This document shows, in pieces, positions 1-9,697 of a stretch of 64,000 bases of DNA. Below the pieces are notes generated by a model that saw nothing but the letters and a program-made list of their open reading frames with translations, did not search any database and was not told where the DNA came from. A program made the translations under genes and the position numbers. Source of the stretch: Rhodobacter viridis (GTDB taxonomy: Bacteria > Pseudomonadota > Alphaproteobacteria > Rhodobacterales > Rhodobacteraceae). Where the stretch lies: NCBI RefSeq assembly GCF_003217355.1, contig NZ_QJTK01000002.1:248001-312000 (forward strand). Direction: 5' to 3'. The number at the start of each line of letters is the position of its first letter. The first letter of the stretch is position 1.

Positions 1-816
1 TCCGCCGAGGAGGCCTTCGGGCAGATCCTGAAAACCGATTTCGCCGGGCTGCGGGACGAACTGATCATCTCCTCGAAAGCCGGTTATGACATGTGGCCGG
101 GGCCCTATGGCGAATGGGGCAGCCGGAAATATCTGATCGCCTCCTGCGACCAGTCGCTGAAGCGGATGGGGCTCGACTATGTCGACATCTTCTATTCGCA
201 CCGCTTCGACCCCGAAACGCCGCTCGAGGAAACCATGGGCGCGCTCGAGCAGATCTGGCGCTCGGGCAAGGCGCTTTATGTGGGGATTTCGTCGTACAAT
301 TCCGAGCGCACCCGCGAGGCCGCGGCGATCCTGCGCGCGATGGGCGTGCCGTTGCTGATCCATCAGCCGAGCTACAACATGCTCAACCGCTGGATCGAGC
401 GCGACGGTCTGGTCGAGACGCTTGCCGATCTGGGTGTCGGCTCGATCGCCTTCACGCCGCTGGCGCAGGGTCTGCTGAGCTCGAAATACCTCAAGGGCAT
501 TCCCGAAGGGGCACGCGCGGGGCAGGGCAAGTCGCTGGATCCCGGCACGCTGACGCCGCAGGCGCTCGACAAGATCCGCGCGCTGAACGCGATTGCCGAG
601 CGGCGCGGGCAGACCTTGGCGCAGATGGCTGTGGCCTGGGTGCTGCGCGGCGGCATCACCTCGGCGCTGATCGGGGCCTCGAAACCCGAACAGGTGGTGG
701 ATTGCGTGGCCGCGCTGGGCAATCTGTCCTTCAGCCCCGAAGAATTGACCGAGATTGACCTTCACGCACAGGACGAGGCCATCAACCTATGGGCAAGATC
801 GTCAGAGAACCGCTGA
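1..816 (+). CDS. Aldo/keto reductase, YghZ-like (5' truncated by window edge)
   Basis: The frame is open from base 1, so the start lies outside the window; about 271 residues are visible. Two catalytic-tetrad elements remain: the lysine in SSKAGY (visible residue 26) and the histidine in FYSHRFDP (residue 67). The missing ~65-75 residues should hold the Asp/Tyr pair. The C-terminal LIGASKPEQV segment is the NADP-binding end typical of AKR14/Kv-beta-like reductases. These enzymes reduce aldehydes such as L-glyceraldehyde 3-phosphate or methylglyoxal in the cytoplasm; the substrate here is inferred only from family. The 3' end overlaps the downstream peroxidase gene by 28 bp in another frame, suggesting co-transcription. 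Confidence 0.9.
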   Translation, partial: SAEEAFGQILKTDFAGLRDELIISSKAGYDMWPGPYGEWGSRKYLIASCDQSLKRMGLDYVDIFYSHRFDPETPLEETMGALEQIWRSGKALYVGISSYNSERTREAAAILRAMGVPLLIHQPSYNMLNRWIERDGLVETLADLGVGSIAFTPLAQGLLSSKYLKGIPEGARAGQGKSLDPGTLTPQALDKIRALNAIAERRGQTLAQMAVAWVLRGGITSALIGASKPEQVVDCVAALGNLSFSPEELTEIDLHAQDEAINLWARSSENR

Positions 817-2126
817 AACAGGCTCTGTTCTGGCTGCTTTCGGGGGGGGCGGCGCTGGCCGCCGACCTGCCTGCGCCGCTGAGCGATGCCGATTACACCC
901 CGGTCAACATGGCCGAGGTCACGCTTGGCCGGGATCTGTTCTACGATCCGATCCTTTCGGGCAATCGCAACACCTCTTGCGCCACCTGTCACCATCCGCG
1001 CTTTGGCACGGGCGACGGGCTGAGCCTTGGTCTGGGCGAAGGCGCGGTGGGTCTTGGGCCGGATCGGCACATCACCGAAACGAACGTGCCCGAACAGCGC
1101 ATTCCCCGCAACGCCCCCGCGATCTTCAATCTCGGCGCGAAGCAGGTCAAGGTTCTGTTCCATGACGGAAGGATCGAGGTCGATCCCAGTCGCCCCTCGG
1201 GTCTGCGCACGCCGATGGAAGACGAGATGGTGAGCGGTTTCGCCTCGATCCTGTCGGCGCAGACGATGTTTCCGGTGCTCTCGCCCGACGAGATGGCCGG
1301 GCATTACAACGAGAACGAGATTTCCAAGGCGGTACGGGAAGGCTTCATCACCGGGCCGGATGGCGCCTGGGCGCGGATCTCGGCGCGGGTGGCGGGCATC
1401 CCGGCCTATCAGGCCGCGTTCGAGAAAGCCTATCCCGAGATTGCCGCCGGGCGGCCGATCGCCTTCACCGACATCTCGAACGCGATCGCGCAATTCGTCG
1501 CCTTCGAGTGGCGCTCGGACGACAGTCCCTTCGATGCTGTCTTGCGAAAACAGGCTCTGTTTCAGCCGGAAGCGGCGAATGGGGCGGATCTTTTCTATGG
1601 GTCGGCGGGCTGTTCTACCTGCCATTCCGGGCCGCTTCTGACCGATCATGCTTTCCATGCGATGGGCGAGCCGCAGCTCGGCCCCGGCAAGGCGGAACGG
1701 TTCGAGCGCCATTCGCGCGACGAAGGCCGGTATCGGGTGACGAACAACCCGACCGATATTTTCGCTTTCCGCACGCCAAGCCTGCGGAATGTCGCGCAGA
1801 CCGGGCCCTGGGGCCATGCGGGCAGCCACAAGGATCTGGCGGCTTTCGTCACCGATCATGCCCGTCGCGGCGATCAACTGGCAAGCTATGACCGGGCCGA
1901 AGCAGTGCTACCTGCGTTGCCGAAGACGAAACCGGACTGGAAGATCCTCGACAATCCCGAGGAAGTGGCGGCGATCAAGGCGGCGGCCGTTGCCCCCGTT
2001 GCGCTGACGCCCGATCAGGTCACGCAGATTGTGGCGTTTCTGAACACGCTCTCTGATCCCGTCGCGCTGAAGGGGCGGTTGGGCGTGCCCGACACCGTCC
2101 CAAGCGGTCTGCCGGTTGATCGTTAA
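789..2126 (+). CDS. Di-heme cytochrome c peroxidase / MauG-family protein
   Basis: This 445-residue protein starts with a Sec-type signal peptide (hydrophobic stretch about residues 11-24, ending ALAA), so it is probably periplasmic. It has two covalent heme-binding motifs, CATCH at residues 64-68 and CSTCH at 275-279, the hallmark of the bacterial CcpA/MauG family. Members either reduce hydrogen peroxide with electrons from small c-type cytochromes or, like MauG, oxidise a protein partner. No methylamine dehydrogenase genes are nearby, so a MauG-type substrate cannot be named. It overlaps the aldo/keto reductase gene by 28 bp and is convergent with a CRTAC1-like gene (4-bp overlap of the 3' ends). 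Family is certain, substrate unknown. Confidence 0.9.
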   Translation: MGKIVREPLKQALFWLLSGGAALAADLPAPLSDADYTPVNMAEVTLGRDLFYDPILSGNRNTSCATCHHPRFGTGDGLSLGLGEGAVGLGPDRHITETNVPEQRIPRNAPAIFNLGAKQVKVLFHDGRIEVDPSRPSGLRTPMEDEMVSGFASILSAQTMFPVLSPDEMAGHYNENEISKAVREGFITGPDGAWARISARVAGIPAYQAAFEKAYPEIAAGRPIAFTDISNAIAQFVAFEWRSDDSPFDAVLRKQALFQPEAANGADLFYGSAGCSTCHSGPLLTDHAFHAMGEPQLGPGKAERFERHSRDEGRYRVTNNPTDIFAFRTPSLRNVAQTGPWGHAGSHKDLAAFVTDHARRGDQLASYDRAEAVLPALPKTKPDWKILDNPEEVAAIKAAAVAPVALTPDQVTQIVAFLNTLSDPVALKGRLGVPDTVPSGLPVDR

Positions 2127-3625
2127 CGGCGGATCTCGGTCAGCCCGTTGACCGTGACGGGCTGCCAATCCCCCGCCGTGCCGTCGGGCCAGATCACCCG
2201 CACCTGTGCCGACGTCTCGGACCCCAGCCCGAAATGCAGCGGCCCTGCCTTGCCCCCGGCATGGCCACCGCCCACGGTGATCTCCTGTGATTTCACGCCC
2301 GCAGCGGTTTTCACCTCGACCCAGGCGCCGACGGCATGCAGGTTTGGCGCAGTCTGAACAGGCTCTATTTCAGCCCAATTCCCGGTCTGCACCGTCGCAT
2401 TGCGCAAAAGCTCCATCGGCGCGCGACGGTTCATCACCACCAGATCGAGACGCCCGTCGCCATTCAGATCGGCCAGGGCCGCACCGCGCGAGCGTTCCCG
2501 TGTTGCCATCCCGGCCTTGTCCGCCGCCTCGTGGAATTTGCCATCCGCCCCCTGCATCAGCAGGTTGTTCGGATCATGCGAGGCCAGCCCCGGCATCTGA
2601 TCGACATTGCCCTTGGAGATGAACAGATCATCCCGCCCATCGTTATCGATATCGCCGAATTCCGGGTGCCATCCGGTCGAGGGGCGACCGTCATCACCGA
2701 TGAAAGGCCGCTGCGCGAAGGTTCCAAGACTGTAGGGCGCATCCTCGAAATGGTCGCCCTTGTTGATCTGCAACAGCTGATCGCCCATCGAGGTCATCAT
2801 CACCTCGGGCAAGCCGTCGCCGGTGATGTCACGGCTGGCGATTCCCATGCCCCAAAGCGAGACATGCTCCCAATCCGCGCGCTCGGCCAGCGGGTTCAGG
2901 CGGAACATCTGTTCATAGCCGCCGCGGACGTAATAATGCCGGTCGTTCGACAGCCGCAGCTCCGGTGTGCCCTTGCGTTGCCAGTCGGAGATCAGTGCGG
3001 AGAGCGTGCAATAGCCGGGTGAAATCGTCTCTGTTTCAGCATAAACCCGGCCCTTCGGACGGAAGAGCGCGCTATAATCGCAGGCCATGAAAGGGCCATC
3101 CGGGTTCTGCCGATCGACATAATTGCCAAAGAAGAGGGTCGGGAACGCCTGCCCCTTTTCCCAGGTCGCGGTGAAGGAGGTGGTCCAGTCATCCCGTGTC
3201 GGCAGGCCCCATTCTGCTGTCGCGTCCTCGAACCGGCAATCACCCAGACCGCGCAGAAGCAGATTCGGACCGGCCCGCAGCACCGCGAGGTCCATCTGCC
3301 CGTCCGAATCGATGTCGAGGGGATAGGCCCCGGTCACATGGCGCAGATCGGCCAAGGCCCCCGCGTCGAACCGAAGCGCACCACCCTTGTCCGAGGCATT
3401 CACGAACAGCGCCGCCGGGTTTTCGCCCCCTGCGGCAAACAGATCCGGCCGCCGGTCACCGTTGCAGTCAAGGACCGCAACCCCTCCGCCAACGAAATGC
3501 TCCCACCCGCCCGCATAGATCTGGCTGTGCGGCAGGCCTGCGGCGTCATCGACAAAAAGCGGCTCTGCACCGGCGGGAAAGGCGTTGGCAGGAAAGGCGA
3601 TCAGGCAGAGCAGAACCCGTTTCAT
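2123..3625 (-). CDS. CRTAC1-family protein with FG-GAP/VCBS repeats and ASPIC/UnbV domain
   Basis: This 500-residue exported protein has a signal peptide over about residues 1-20. Repeated calcium-loop-like FG-GAP/VCBS motifs include DCNGDRRPDLF, DIDSDGQMDLAVL, DITGDGLPEVMM, DIDNDGRDDLFI and DLNGDGRLDLVVM, indicating a seven-bladed integrin-like beta-propeller. The last ~90 residues (GAWVEVKTAAG to VIWPDGT) match the ASPIC/UnbV domain. The biochemical role of bacterial CRTAC1 proteins is not established. Its start overlaps the stop of the ROK regulator by 4 bp, so it is probably translated from the same transcript. Its 3' end meets the MauG-like gene, and this family is often seen near di-heme peroxidases (general knowledge, not tested here). 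Confidence 0.85.
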   Translation of the reverse strand: MKRVLLCLIAFPANAFPAGAEPLFVDDAAGLPHSQIYAGGWEHFVGGGVAVLDCNGDRRPDLFAAGGENPAALFVNASDKGGALRFDAGALADLRHVTGAYPLDIDSDGQMDLAVLRAGPNLLLRGLGDCRFEDATAEWGLPTRDDWTTSFTATWEKGQAFPTLFFGNYVDRQNPDGPFMACDYSALFRPKGRVYAETETISPGYCTLSALISDWQRKGTPELRLSNDRHYYVRGGYEQMFRLNPLAERADWEHVSLWGMGIASRDITGDGLPEVMMTSMGDQLLQINKGDHFEDAPYSLGTFAQRPFIGDDGRPSTGWHPEFGDIDNDGRDDLFISKGNVDQMPGLASHDPNNLLMQGADGKFHEAADKAGMATRERSRGAALADLNGDGRLDLVVMNRRAPMELLRNATVQTGNWAEIEPVQTAPNLHAVGAWVEVKTAAGVKSQEITVGGGHAGGKAGPLHFGLGSETSAQVRVIWPDGTAGDWQPVTVNGLTEIRR

Positions 3626-4890
3626 TGCGCGGCCATCTCCCGCGTTGTGCCCAAGAGTTGCTCGGTCAGTTCATGCAGCGCCAAAGCCGCCGCCCCATGC
3701 GCCCAGAGCAGATCGCCCCAGGCATGGGTCTCGATCCGCGGCCCGTCGCGGCCGGTGTCGAGCATCATCTCGTGCATCTCGGCCAGGGTTTCGGTGGCAT
3801 AAAGGTAGTCATAGCGCATCCGCTGGCCCGAGAGGATGATCAGCGCCGGATCGAACAGATTGACGATGTTCGACAGCCCCACCGCCAGATACCGACCCGC
3901 CCGGCGAAAGATCGAGCGCGCGGCGGCATTGCCCGCCTTGGCATGATCGAACAGGCTTTCCAGCATCACGCCGACCGGCTGGGTTTCCCCAAGCGGCAGG
4001 TTCAACGCCGTCCTTGCCTCGCGCACCAGCGCATAGTCGGCGACGTAAGCCTCGAGGCAACCGCGCTGCCCGCAGCGGCACAGCGCGCCATCAAGCTGCA
4101 CCTTGGTATGGCCCAACTCCATCCCCATGCCGCGCGAGCCGCGATAGATGCGGTGGTTGATCACAAAGCCCATGCCCAGACCGTGTTCGATGGTGACGAC
4201 GGCGAAATCCGACAGTTTGCGCCCGGCGCCGAACCACAGCTCGGCCAGCGTCACCAGATTGGCGTCGTTGTCGATGAAGACGGTCAGGCCGAGCTTTTCG
4301 CGCAGGGCCGTCTGCAGCCCGACATGACGATCGGAGAGGACGGGCGACCAATGCACCACCCCGGCCTCGGAATCGACGAAGCCCGGAACGCCAAGGCCGA
4401 GCGCCAGAATTGCCTCGCGCTCGACGCCGCCCTTGGCGCAGACGCGGTTCAAAAGCCGCTCGGCCGCTTCCAAAATCCCGTCGATCCCCATCGCGCCGGG
4501 GCTGCGCGGGATCGCCTCGCCCGCGATCAGATTGCCCGCGAAATCGACCAGAACTGCCGTGTGTTCGCGATCGGAAAGCTTGATCCCCACCACATGGCGG
4601 GTGTTCGGGCTGACCCGCAAGGCCACGGCAGGGCGACCGCGACCGCCTTCGCCGTCACGGGTCGTCTGCACTTCTTCAAGCAGCCCGGCCTCGATCAGTT
4701 CCGAGGTGATGGTGGTGACCGAGGCGGGGCTGATGCAGAGCTCCTTGGCCAGCTGCACCCGGGCGATCTGACCGGCTGCGCGCACGCGCTCGAAGATCTG
4801 CTGCCGCAGCGAGCGGGCGGTTTCCGACAAGGGCTGAATCAGAGGGCCGCAGCCGAGAGAGGCCTTTCCGATCTGGGAGATCTTCTTCAT
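3622..4890 (-). CDS. ROK-family transcriptional regulator (XylR/NagC type)
   Basis: The 422-residue protein has an N-terminal winged helix-turn-helix (about residues 28-75, with [19 protein letters not shown]) followed by a ROK sugar-kinase-like domain. The ROK zinc site is present: H261 with C271, C273 and C278 ([12 protein letters not shown]). The DNDAN segment near 207-211 keeps the kinase-type aspartate. ROK repressors bind a sugar or sugar phosphate and release operator DNA. It is divergent from xylFHGBA, so it most likely controls xylose uptake and isomerisation; the inducer is inferred, not shown. A 4-bp overlap links it to the downstream CRTAC1 gene. It is named by family only because ROK regulators of different sugars look alike. 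Confidence 0.9.
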   Translation of the reverse strand: MKKISQIGKASLGCGPLIQPLSETARSLRQQIFERVRAAGQIARVQLAKELCISPASVTTITSELIEAGLLEEVQTTRDGEGGRGRPAVALRVSPNTRHVVGIKLSDREHTAVLVDFAGNLIAGEAIPRSPGAMGIDGILEAAERLLNRVCAKGGVEREAILALGLGVPGFVDSEAGVVHWSPVLSDRHVGLQTALREKLGLTVFIDNDANLVTLAELWFGAGRKLSDFAVVTIEHGLGMGFVINHRIYRGSRGMGMELGHTKVQLDGALCRCGQRGCLEAYVADYALVREARTALNLPLGETQPVGVMLESLFDHAKAGNAAARSIFRRAGRYLAVGLSNIVNLFDPALIILSGQRMRYDYLYATETLAEMHEMMLDTGRDGPRIETHAWGDLLWAHGAAALALHELTEQLLGTTREMAAQ

Positions 4891-5021
4891 CGCGGCATCT
4901 TTCGTTCAATGGATTAACAAAACGACGCGGCGTCAACGCGATGCAGCGACCTGTATTGCCGCGACGCAGCGTTTTCTTGCCGTTTTGTTGGTCGGTTTCA
5001 TTCTTGCGCCCCATTTTTATT

Positions 5022-5041
5022 TTGACAACTAAAATTATTAG
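5022..5041 (+). promoter_or_regulatory. Candidate xylF promoter -35 and overlapping operator
   Basis: A consensus -35 hexamer TTGACA lies at 5022-5027 in an unusually AT-rich patch within the 218-bp gap between the ROK regulator and xylF. Immediately after it is the imperfect palindrome CTAAAATTATTAG (5029-5041), with CTAA/TTAG arms. An operator inside the core promoter fits ROK-type repression. No clear -10 hexamer is visible at 16-18 bp. The assignment rests on position and composition only. Confidence 0.45.
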
Positions 5042-5108
5042 ACTCATCCTCTTGCCATCCCGGCGAATCTGTCGGGCGGCCCGTCGGGCCAAATCTCGGG
5101 AGGAGAAC

Positions 5109-6128
5109 ATGTATAAAACCCTTTTCGCCGCCGTCGCGCTGACGGCCGGCCTTGCCACCACGGCTTTTGCGGAAATGACCGTGGGCGTGTCCTGGTCGAA
5201 CTTCCAGGAGGAGCGCTGGAAGACCGATGAGGCCGCGATCAAGGCTGCGCTGGAAGCTGCCGGTGCGAAATATGTTTCGGCTGATGCGCAATCGTCCTCG
5301 GCCAAGCAGCTGTCCGATATCGAATCGCTGATGGCGCAGGGGGTCAACGCGCTGATCGTGCTGGCGCAGGACACCGAGGCCATCGGCCCGGCCGTTCAAG
5401 CTGCCGCCGACGAAGGCATTCCGGTCATCGCCTATGACCGCCTGATCGAGGATCCGCGCGCCTTCTATCTGACCTTCGACAACGCCGAAGTGGGCCGGAT
5501 GCAGGCGCGGGCCGTTCTGGCTGCGGCGCCGAAGGGCAACTACGTGATGATCAAGGGCTCCCCGACCGACCCGAACGCCGACTTCCTGCGGGGCGGTCAG
5601 CAAGAGGTCCTGCAAGCCGCGATCGACAAGGGCGATATCAAGATCGTCGGCGAAGCCTATACCGACGGCTGGCTGCCCGCGAACGCGCAACGCAACATGG
5701 AACAGATCCTGACCGCGAACGACAACAAGGTCGATGCGGTCGTGGCCTCGAACGACGGCACCGCCGGTGGCGCCGTGGCCGCGCTCTCGGCGCAGGGTCT
5801 GGTGGTTCCGGTTTCGGGTCAGGATGGCGATCACGCCGCGCTGAACCGTGTGGCGCTGGGCACGCAGACCGTCTCGGTCTGGAAAGACGCGCGCGAGCTT
5901 GGCAAGAACGCCGCCGAAATCGCCGTGGCTCTGGCCAAGGGTGGCGACATGAAGTCGATCGATGGTGCGACGGAATGGACCTCGCCCGCGGGGACCAAGA
6001 TGACCGCCAAGTTCCTGACCCCGATGCCGATCACCAAGGACAACCTTGCGACCGTCGTCGATGCCGGCTGGATCACCAAGGACGCGCTGTGTCAGGGCGT
6101 GAGTGCCGGTCCGGCGCCGTGCAACTGA
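5109..6128 (+). CDS. xylF: D-xylose ABC transporter, periplasmic substrate-binding protein
   Basis: The start is the ATG at 5109, preceded by AGGAG at a normal distance, and followed by a signal peptide ([21 protein letters not shown], cleavage about residue 21). An upstream in-frame start at 4941 lacks a ribosome site. The mature protein (339 residues with the signal) is a type-1 periplasmic sugar-binding protein resembling XylF: an early [14 protein letters not shown] segment, a hinge and lobe pattern with SNDGTAGG, and [13 protein letters not shown] near the C-terminus. It would deliver xylose to XylH/XylG. A GC-rich hairpin follows the stop codon, as often seen after highly expressed binding-protein genes. 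Sugar specificity is inferred from the adjacent xylB and xylA. Confidence 0.93.
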   Translation: MYKTLFAAVALTAGLATTAFAEMTVGVSWSNFQEERWKTDEAAIKAALEAAGAKYVSADAQSSSAKQLSDIESLMAQGVNALIVLAQDTEAIGPAVQAAADEGIPVIAYDRLIEDPRAFYLTFDNAEVGRMQARAVLAAAPKGNYVMIKGSPTDPNADFLRGGQQEVLQAAIDKGDIKIVGEAYTDGWLPANAQRNMEQILTANDNKVDAVVASNDGTAGGAVAALSAQGLVVPVSGQDGDHAALNRVALGTQTVSVWKDARELGKNAAEIAVALAKGGDMKSIDGATEWTSPAGTKMTAKFLTPMPITKDNLATVVDAGWITKDALCQGVSAGPAPCN

Positions 6129-6146
6129 TCTGAGATGATCTGAACC

Positions 6147-6169
6147 GGGGCGGCCGCAAGGGCCGCCCC
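6147..6169 (+). terminator. Intercistronic hairpin between xylF and xylH
   Basis: GGGGCGGCC (6147-6155) pairs perfectly with GGCCGCCCC (6161-6169) around a 5-nt loop. It is followed by C/T-mixed sequence, not a clean U tract. Such hairpins after binding-protein genes usually stabilise the upstream mRNA or cause partial termination, giving more XylF than permease. Confidence 0.6.
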
Positions 6170-6213
6170 CCTTCCAAAGAGCGCCGCGGCGCCCTTTTTC
6201 GATCGGACACCCC

Positions 6214-7503
6214 ATGAACACCCCGACCCCGCAGGACGGCGGGCAGAAGCGTACGCTTTTGCAGTCGCTCGAGTTGGACACACGGCTTCTGGGCATGATC
6301 GGCGCTTTCGTCGTGATCTGCCTTGTCTTCAACGTGATCACCGACGGGCGCTTCCTGACGCCGCGCAACATCTTCAACCTGTCGATCCAGACCGTTTCCG
6401 TGGCGATCATGGCGACGGGCATGGTCTTCGTCATCGTCACCCGGCATATTGACCTGTCGGTCGGCGCGGTGCTGGCCATCTGCTCCTCGGTGATGGGGGT
6501 GATGCAGGTGCAGCTCTTGCCGCAGCTTTTCGGCATCGGCCATCCGCTGGTGATGCCGCTGACCGTGCTGGCCGGGCTGCTGACCGGCGCGGCCATCGGC
6601 GCCCTGAACGGCTGGCTGGTGGGCTATCAGCGCATCCCGGCCTTCATCGTCACCTTGGGCGGCCTGCTCATTTGGCGCAACGTCGGCTGGTATCTGACCG
6701 ATGGTCAGACGGTCGGTCCGCTTGATCAGACCTTCATGCTGTTTGGCGGCGTCGAGGGCACGGTGGGCTCGGCCCTTTCGTGGGGACTGGCGATTGTCTT
6801 CTCTGTTCTGGCTGTTTTCGGGCTTTGGCGCGCGCGTCAGGCAAAGATCCACCATGAATTTCCGGTCAAGCCGCTCTGGGCCGAAGGGGCCCTGATGGCA
6901 ACGTCGGTGGCGGCGATCCTTGGTTTCGTGGCGATCCTGAACAGCTATGCGATCCCGGTCGGCCGTCTGAAACGCGAATTCGAGTCGCGCGGCGAGGTGA
7001 TGCCCGAGGGCTATGTCGATTACTTCGGCCTGCCGATCTCGGTGCTGATGCTGGTCGTCATCGTCGTCGTGATGACGCTGGTGGCCCGCAAGACCCGCCT
7101 TGGTCGTTACATCTTTGCCGCCGGGGGCAACCCCGATGCGGCGGAACTCTCGGGCATCAACACCCGCATGCTGACGGTGAAGATCTTCACACTGATGGGC
7201 GTGCTCTGCGCGATCTCGGCGATGGTGGCGCAGGCGCGTCTGGCCAACCACACCAACGACATCGGTTCGCTGGATGAGTTGCGCGTCATCGCCGCGGCGG
7301 TGATCGGCGGCACGGCCTTGGCCGGTGGCATCGGCACGATTTACGGCGCGGTTCTGGGCGCGGTGATCATGCAGTCGCTGCAATCGGGCATGGCGATGGT
7401 CGGCGTCGATGCACCGTTCCAGAACATCGTCGTCGGTGGCGTGCTGGTTCTGGCCGTCTGGATCGACATCCAATACCGCAAGCGCACGGGGGAAAAGGTA
7501 TGA
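6214..7503 (+). CDS. xylH: D-xylose ABC transporter, permease
   Basis: This 429-residue inner-membrane protein of the BPD_transp_2 (ribose/xylose) permease family has roughly ten or more hydrophobic segments. It carries the family motif [13 protein letters not shown] (about residues 87-99) and the C-terminal Gly-rich [19 protein letters not shown] helix (about 360-378). The length matches XylH-type permeases, which are longer than RbsC. It forms the translocation pore for XylF-bound sugar. Its stop overlaps the xylG start by 4 bp (7500-7503), indicating translational coupling. Confidence 0.93.
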   Translation: MNTPTPQDGGQKRTLLQSLELDTRLLGMIGAFVVICLVFNVITDGRFLTPRNIFNLSIQTVSVAIMATGMVFVIVTRHIDLSVGAVLAICSSVMGVMQVQLLPQLFGIGHPLVMPLTVLAGLLTGAAIGALNGWLVGYQRIPAFIVTLGGLLIWRNVGWYLTDGQTVGPLDQTFMLFGGVEGTVGSALSWGLAIVFSVLAVFGLWRARQAKIHHEFPVKPLWAEGALMATSVAAILGFVAILNSYAIPVGRLKREFESRGEVMPEGYVDYFGLPISVLMLVVIVVVMTLVARKTRLGRYIFAAGGNPDAAELSGINTRMLTVKIFTLMGVLCAISAMVAQARLANHTNDIGSLDELRVIAAAVIGGTALAGGIGTIYGAVLGAVIMQSLQSGMAMVGVDAPFQNIVVGGVLVLAVWIDIQYRKRTGEKV

Positions 7504-8261
7504 GCCATCGCGGAACCCCTCTGGTCGAGATGCGCGACATCTCGATCGCCTTTGGCGGCATCAAGGCGGTGGATCATGTGACCATCGACCTTTATCCGGG
7601 CGAGGTCGTCGGTCTGCTGGGCCATAATGGGGCCGGCAAGTCGACCCTGATCAAGTGCCTGTCGGGCGCTTACCAAATGGACAGCGGCGCCATCTACATC
7701 AACGGCGAAAAGGCCGAGATCCGCAATCCGCGCGATGCCCGCGCCTATAACATCGAGACGATCTATCAGACGCTGGCGCTGGCCGATAACCTTGATGCGG
7801 CCTCGAACCTGTTCCTGGGCCGCGAGCTGGTGACGCCTTTCGGCTTTGTCGATGACGCGCAGATGGAGGCCGAGACCCGCAAGATCATGGGGCGGCTCAA
7901 TCCGAACTTCCGCAAGTTCAAGGAGCCGGTGAAGGCGCTGTCTGGCGGTCAGCGGCAGTCGGTGGCCATCGCCCGGGCGGTCTATTTCAACGCCAAGATC
8001 CTGATCATGGACGAACCCACCGCCGCGCTGGGCCCGCATGAAACGCAGATGGTGGCGGAGCTGATCGAAGAGCTGAAGGCGCAGGGGCTGGGCATCTTCC
8101 TGATCGAGCATGACATTCACAACGTCATGCGGCTGTGCGACCGCGCTTCGGTGATGAAGAACGGCCAACTGGTCGGCACCGTCAACGTCAAGGATGTCAC
8201 CGATGAAGACATCCTTGGCATGATCATTCTTGGCAAGAAGCCCGAGGGGGTGGCCTGCTGA
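7500..8261 (+). CDS. xylG: Sugar ABC transporter ATP-binding protein, single nucleotide-binding domain
   Basis: This 253-residue ATPase has Walker [10 protein letters not shown] (41-49), signature LSGGQRQ (147-153), Walker B ILIMDEP (167-173) and the H-loop histidine at 204. It holds one ATPase domain, unlike E. coli XylG/RbsA (about 500 residues, two domains). It therefore resembles the FrcA-type short ATPases common in alphaproteobacteria and must work as a homodimer. It is coupled to xylH by a 4-bp overlap, and its stop shares one base with the xylB start region (8261). The name is given by operon context. Confidence 0.88.
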   Translation: MSHRGTPLVEMRDISIAFGGIKAVDHVTIDLYPGEVVGLLGHNGAGKSTLIKCLSGAYQMDSGAIYINGEKAEIRNPRDARAYNIETIYQTLALADNLDAASNLFLGRELVTPFGFVDDAQMEAETRKIMGRLNPNFRKFKEPVKALSGGQRQSVAIARAVYFNAKILIMDEPTAALGPHETQMVAELIEELKAQGLGIFLIEHDIHNVMRLCDRASVMKNGQLVGTVNVKDVTDEDILGMIILGKKPEGVAC

Positions 8262-9697
8262 TGTATGTGGGACTTGATCTGGGCACTTCGGGGCTCAAGG
8301 GCATCCTGATCGACGACGATCAGAAAGTATTGGCCGAGGCGACAGCGCCTTTGACGGTGTCGCGCCCGCATGAGGGCTGGTCGGAACAGGCGCCTGCCGA
8401 CTGGATTGGTGCCGCGGAAAAGGTGCTGGCCGAGCTTTCGGGCTTCGGCCTTGGTCAGCTGCGCGGCATCGGCCTGTCGGGGCAGATGCACGGGGCGACA
8501 CTGCTCGATGCCTCCGATGACGTGCTGCGGCCCTGCATCCTTTGGAACGACACCCGCAGTCATGTCGAGGCGGCGGACCTCGATGCGAACCCGATCTTCC
8601 GGGCGCTGTCGGGCAATATCGTCTTTCCGGGCTTCACCGCGCCGAAGCTGTGCTGGGTCGCCCGGCATGAACCCGAGATCTTCGCCCGCGTGGCGAAGGT
8701 GCTGTTGCCGAAGGACTATCTGCGGCTCTGGCTGACCGGCGAGCATGTGGCGGAAATGTCCGATGCCGCTGGCACAAGCTGGCTCGATGTCGGCAAGCGC
8801 GACTGGTCCGAGGAGTTGCTGAAAGCCTCGGGGATGCGGCGCGATCAGATGCCGCGTCTGGTCGAGGGCTCCGAGGTTTCGGGCCAGATCAGAGCCGAAT
8901 TGGCCGAACGGTTCGGGATGCCCGCGGGTGTCGTCGTGGCCGGGGGCGGGGGCGATAACGCTGCCTCGGGCATCGGCGTCGGTGTGGTGAAGGCTGGGCA
9001 GGCGTTTGTCTCGCTTGGCACCTCGGGCGTGCTTTTCGCCGCGAATGACGGCTATCAGCCCGATGCCGCGACGGCCGTGCACACCTTCTGCCACGCGCTG
9101 CCGGGAACCTGGCATCAGATGGGGGTGATCCTTGCCGCCACCGATGCGCTGAACTGGTTTTCGCGTATCGCGGGGGCCTCGCCCAAGGACCTGACCGCGG
9201 GTCTTGGTGCGCTTCAGGCGCCCGGAAAGACCCGATTCCTGCCCTATCTCGGTGGCGAGCGCACGCCTTTGAACGATGCCGCGATCCGGGGCGCCTTCAT
9301 CGGGCTTGAGCATGCGACCGACCGCGAGGCCGCGACGCGGGCGGTTCTGGAAGGCGTGACCTTTGCCATTCGCGATTGCCGCGATGCCTTGGCCGCGACG
9401 GGAACCAAAATCGACAGCCTGCTCGCCGTCGGTGGCGGTTCGAAATCGACCTATTGGTGTCAGGCGATCGCAACCGCGCTGGACACCCCTGTTTCCCTGC
9501 CGGTGGCGGGGGATTTCGGCGGGGCCTTTGGCGCCGCGCGACTGGCCTTGATGGCCGCGACCGGGGCAGGGGCCGAAGTGGCCTCGCAACCGGTGATTTC
9601 AGCCGTGATAGAGCCTGTTTCGGCGCTGTCATCGGCATTCGACGAAGGCCATGCCCGCTACCGCGCGGCGCAGGCCGCAATCCGGGGACTGACATGA
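8261..9697 (+). CDS. xylB: Xylulokinase
   Basis: This 478-residue FGGY-family kinase phosphorylates D-xylulose to xylulose 5-phosphate with ATP, feeding the pentose phosphate pathway. Visible features are the N-terminal phosphate-binding [11 protein letters not shown] (residues 4-14), GQMHGAT (74-80), the WNDTR segment (95-99), and the catalytic-base aspartate in [10 protein letters not shown] (D232). The C-terminal ATPase half carries AVGGGSKS. The ATG start at 8261 overlaps the xylG stop, and the stop overlaps the xylA start by 4 bp. Length agrees with bacterial XylB (about 480). Confidence 0.96.
   Translation: MYVGLDLGTSGLKGILIDDDQKVLAEATAPLTVSRPHEGWSEQAPADWIGAAEKVLAELSGFGLGQLRGIGLSGQMHGATLLDASDDVLRPCILWNDTRSHVEAADLDANPIFRALSGNIVFPGFTAPKLCWVARHEPEIFARVAKVLLPKDYLRLWLTGEHVAEMSDAAGTSWLDVGKRDWSEELLKASGMRRDQMPRLVEGSEVSGQIRAELAERFGMPAGVVVAGGGGDNAASGIGVGVVKAGQAFVSLGTSGVLFAANDGYQPDAATAVHTFCHALPGTWHQMGVILAATDALNWFSRIAGASPKDLTAGLGALQAPGKTRFLPYLGGERTPLNDAAIRGAFIGLEHATDREAATRAVLEGVTFAIRDCRDALAATGTKIDSLLAVGGGSKSTYWCQAIATALDTPVSLPVAGDFGGAFGAARLALMAATGAGAEVASQPVISAVIEPVSALSSAFDEGHARYRAAQAAIRGLT

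Noticed and set aside
4941-5108. Longer N-terminus for XylF starting at 4941.
   Set aside because: It would bury the signal peptide and lacks a ribosome-binding site; AGGAG at 5101-5105 fits the ATG at 5109.
8117-9589. Long open frames antisense to xylB, gyrB, ubiE/ubiB, the pst genes and others.
   Set aside because: High-GC DNA produces long antisense frames; their translations are Arg/His/Gln-rich without family motifs, and they fully overlap well-supported genes.
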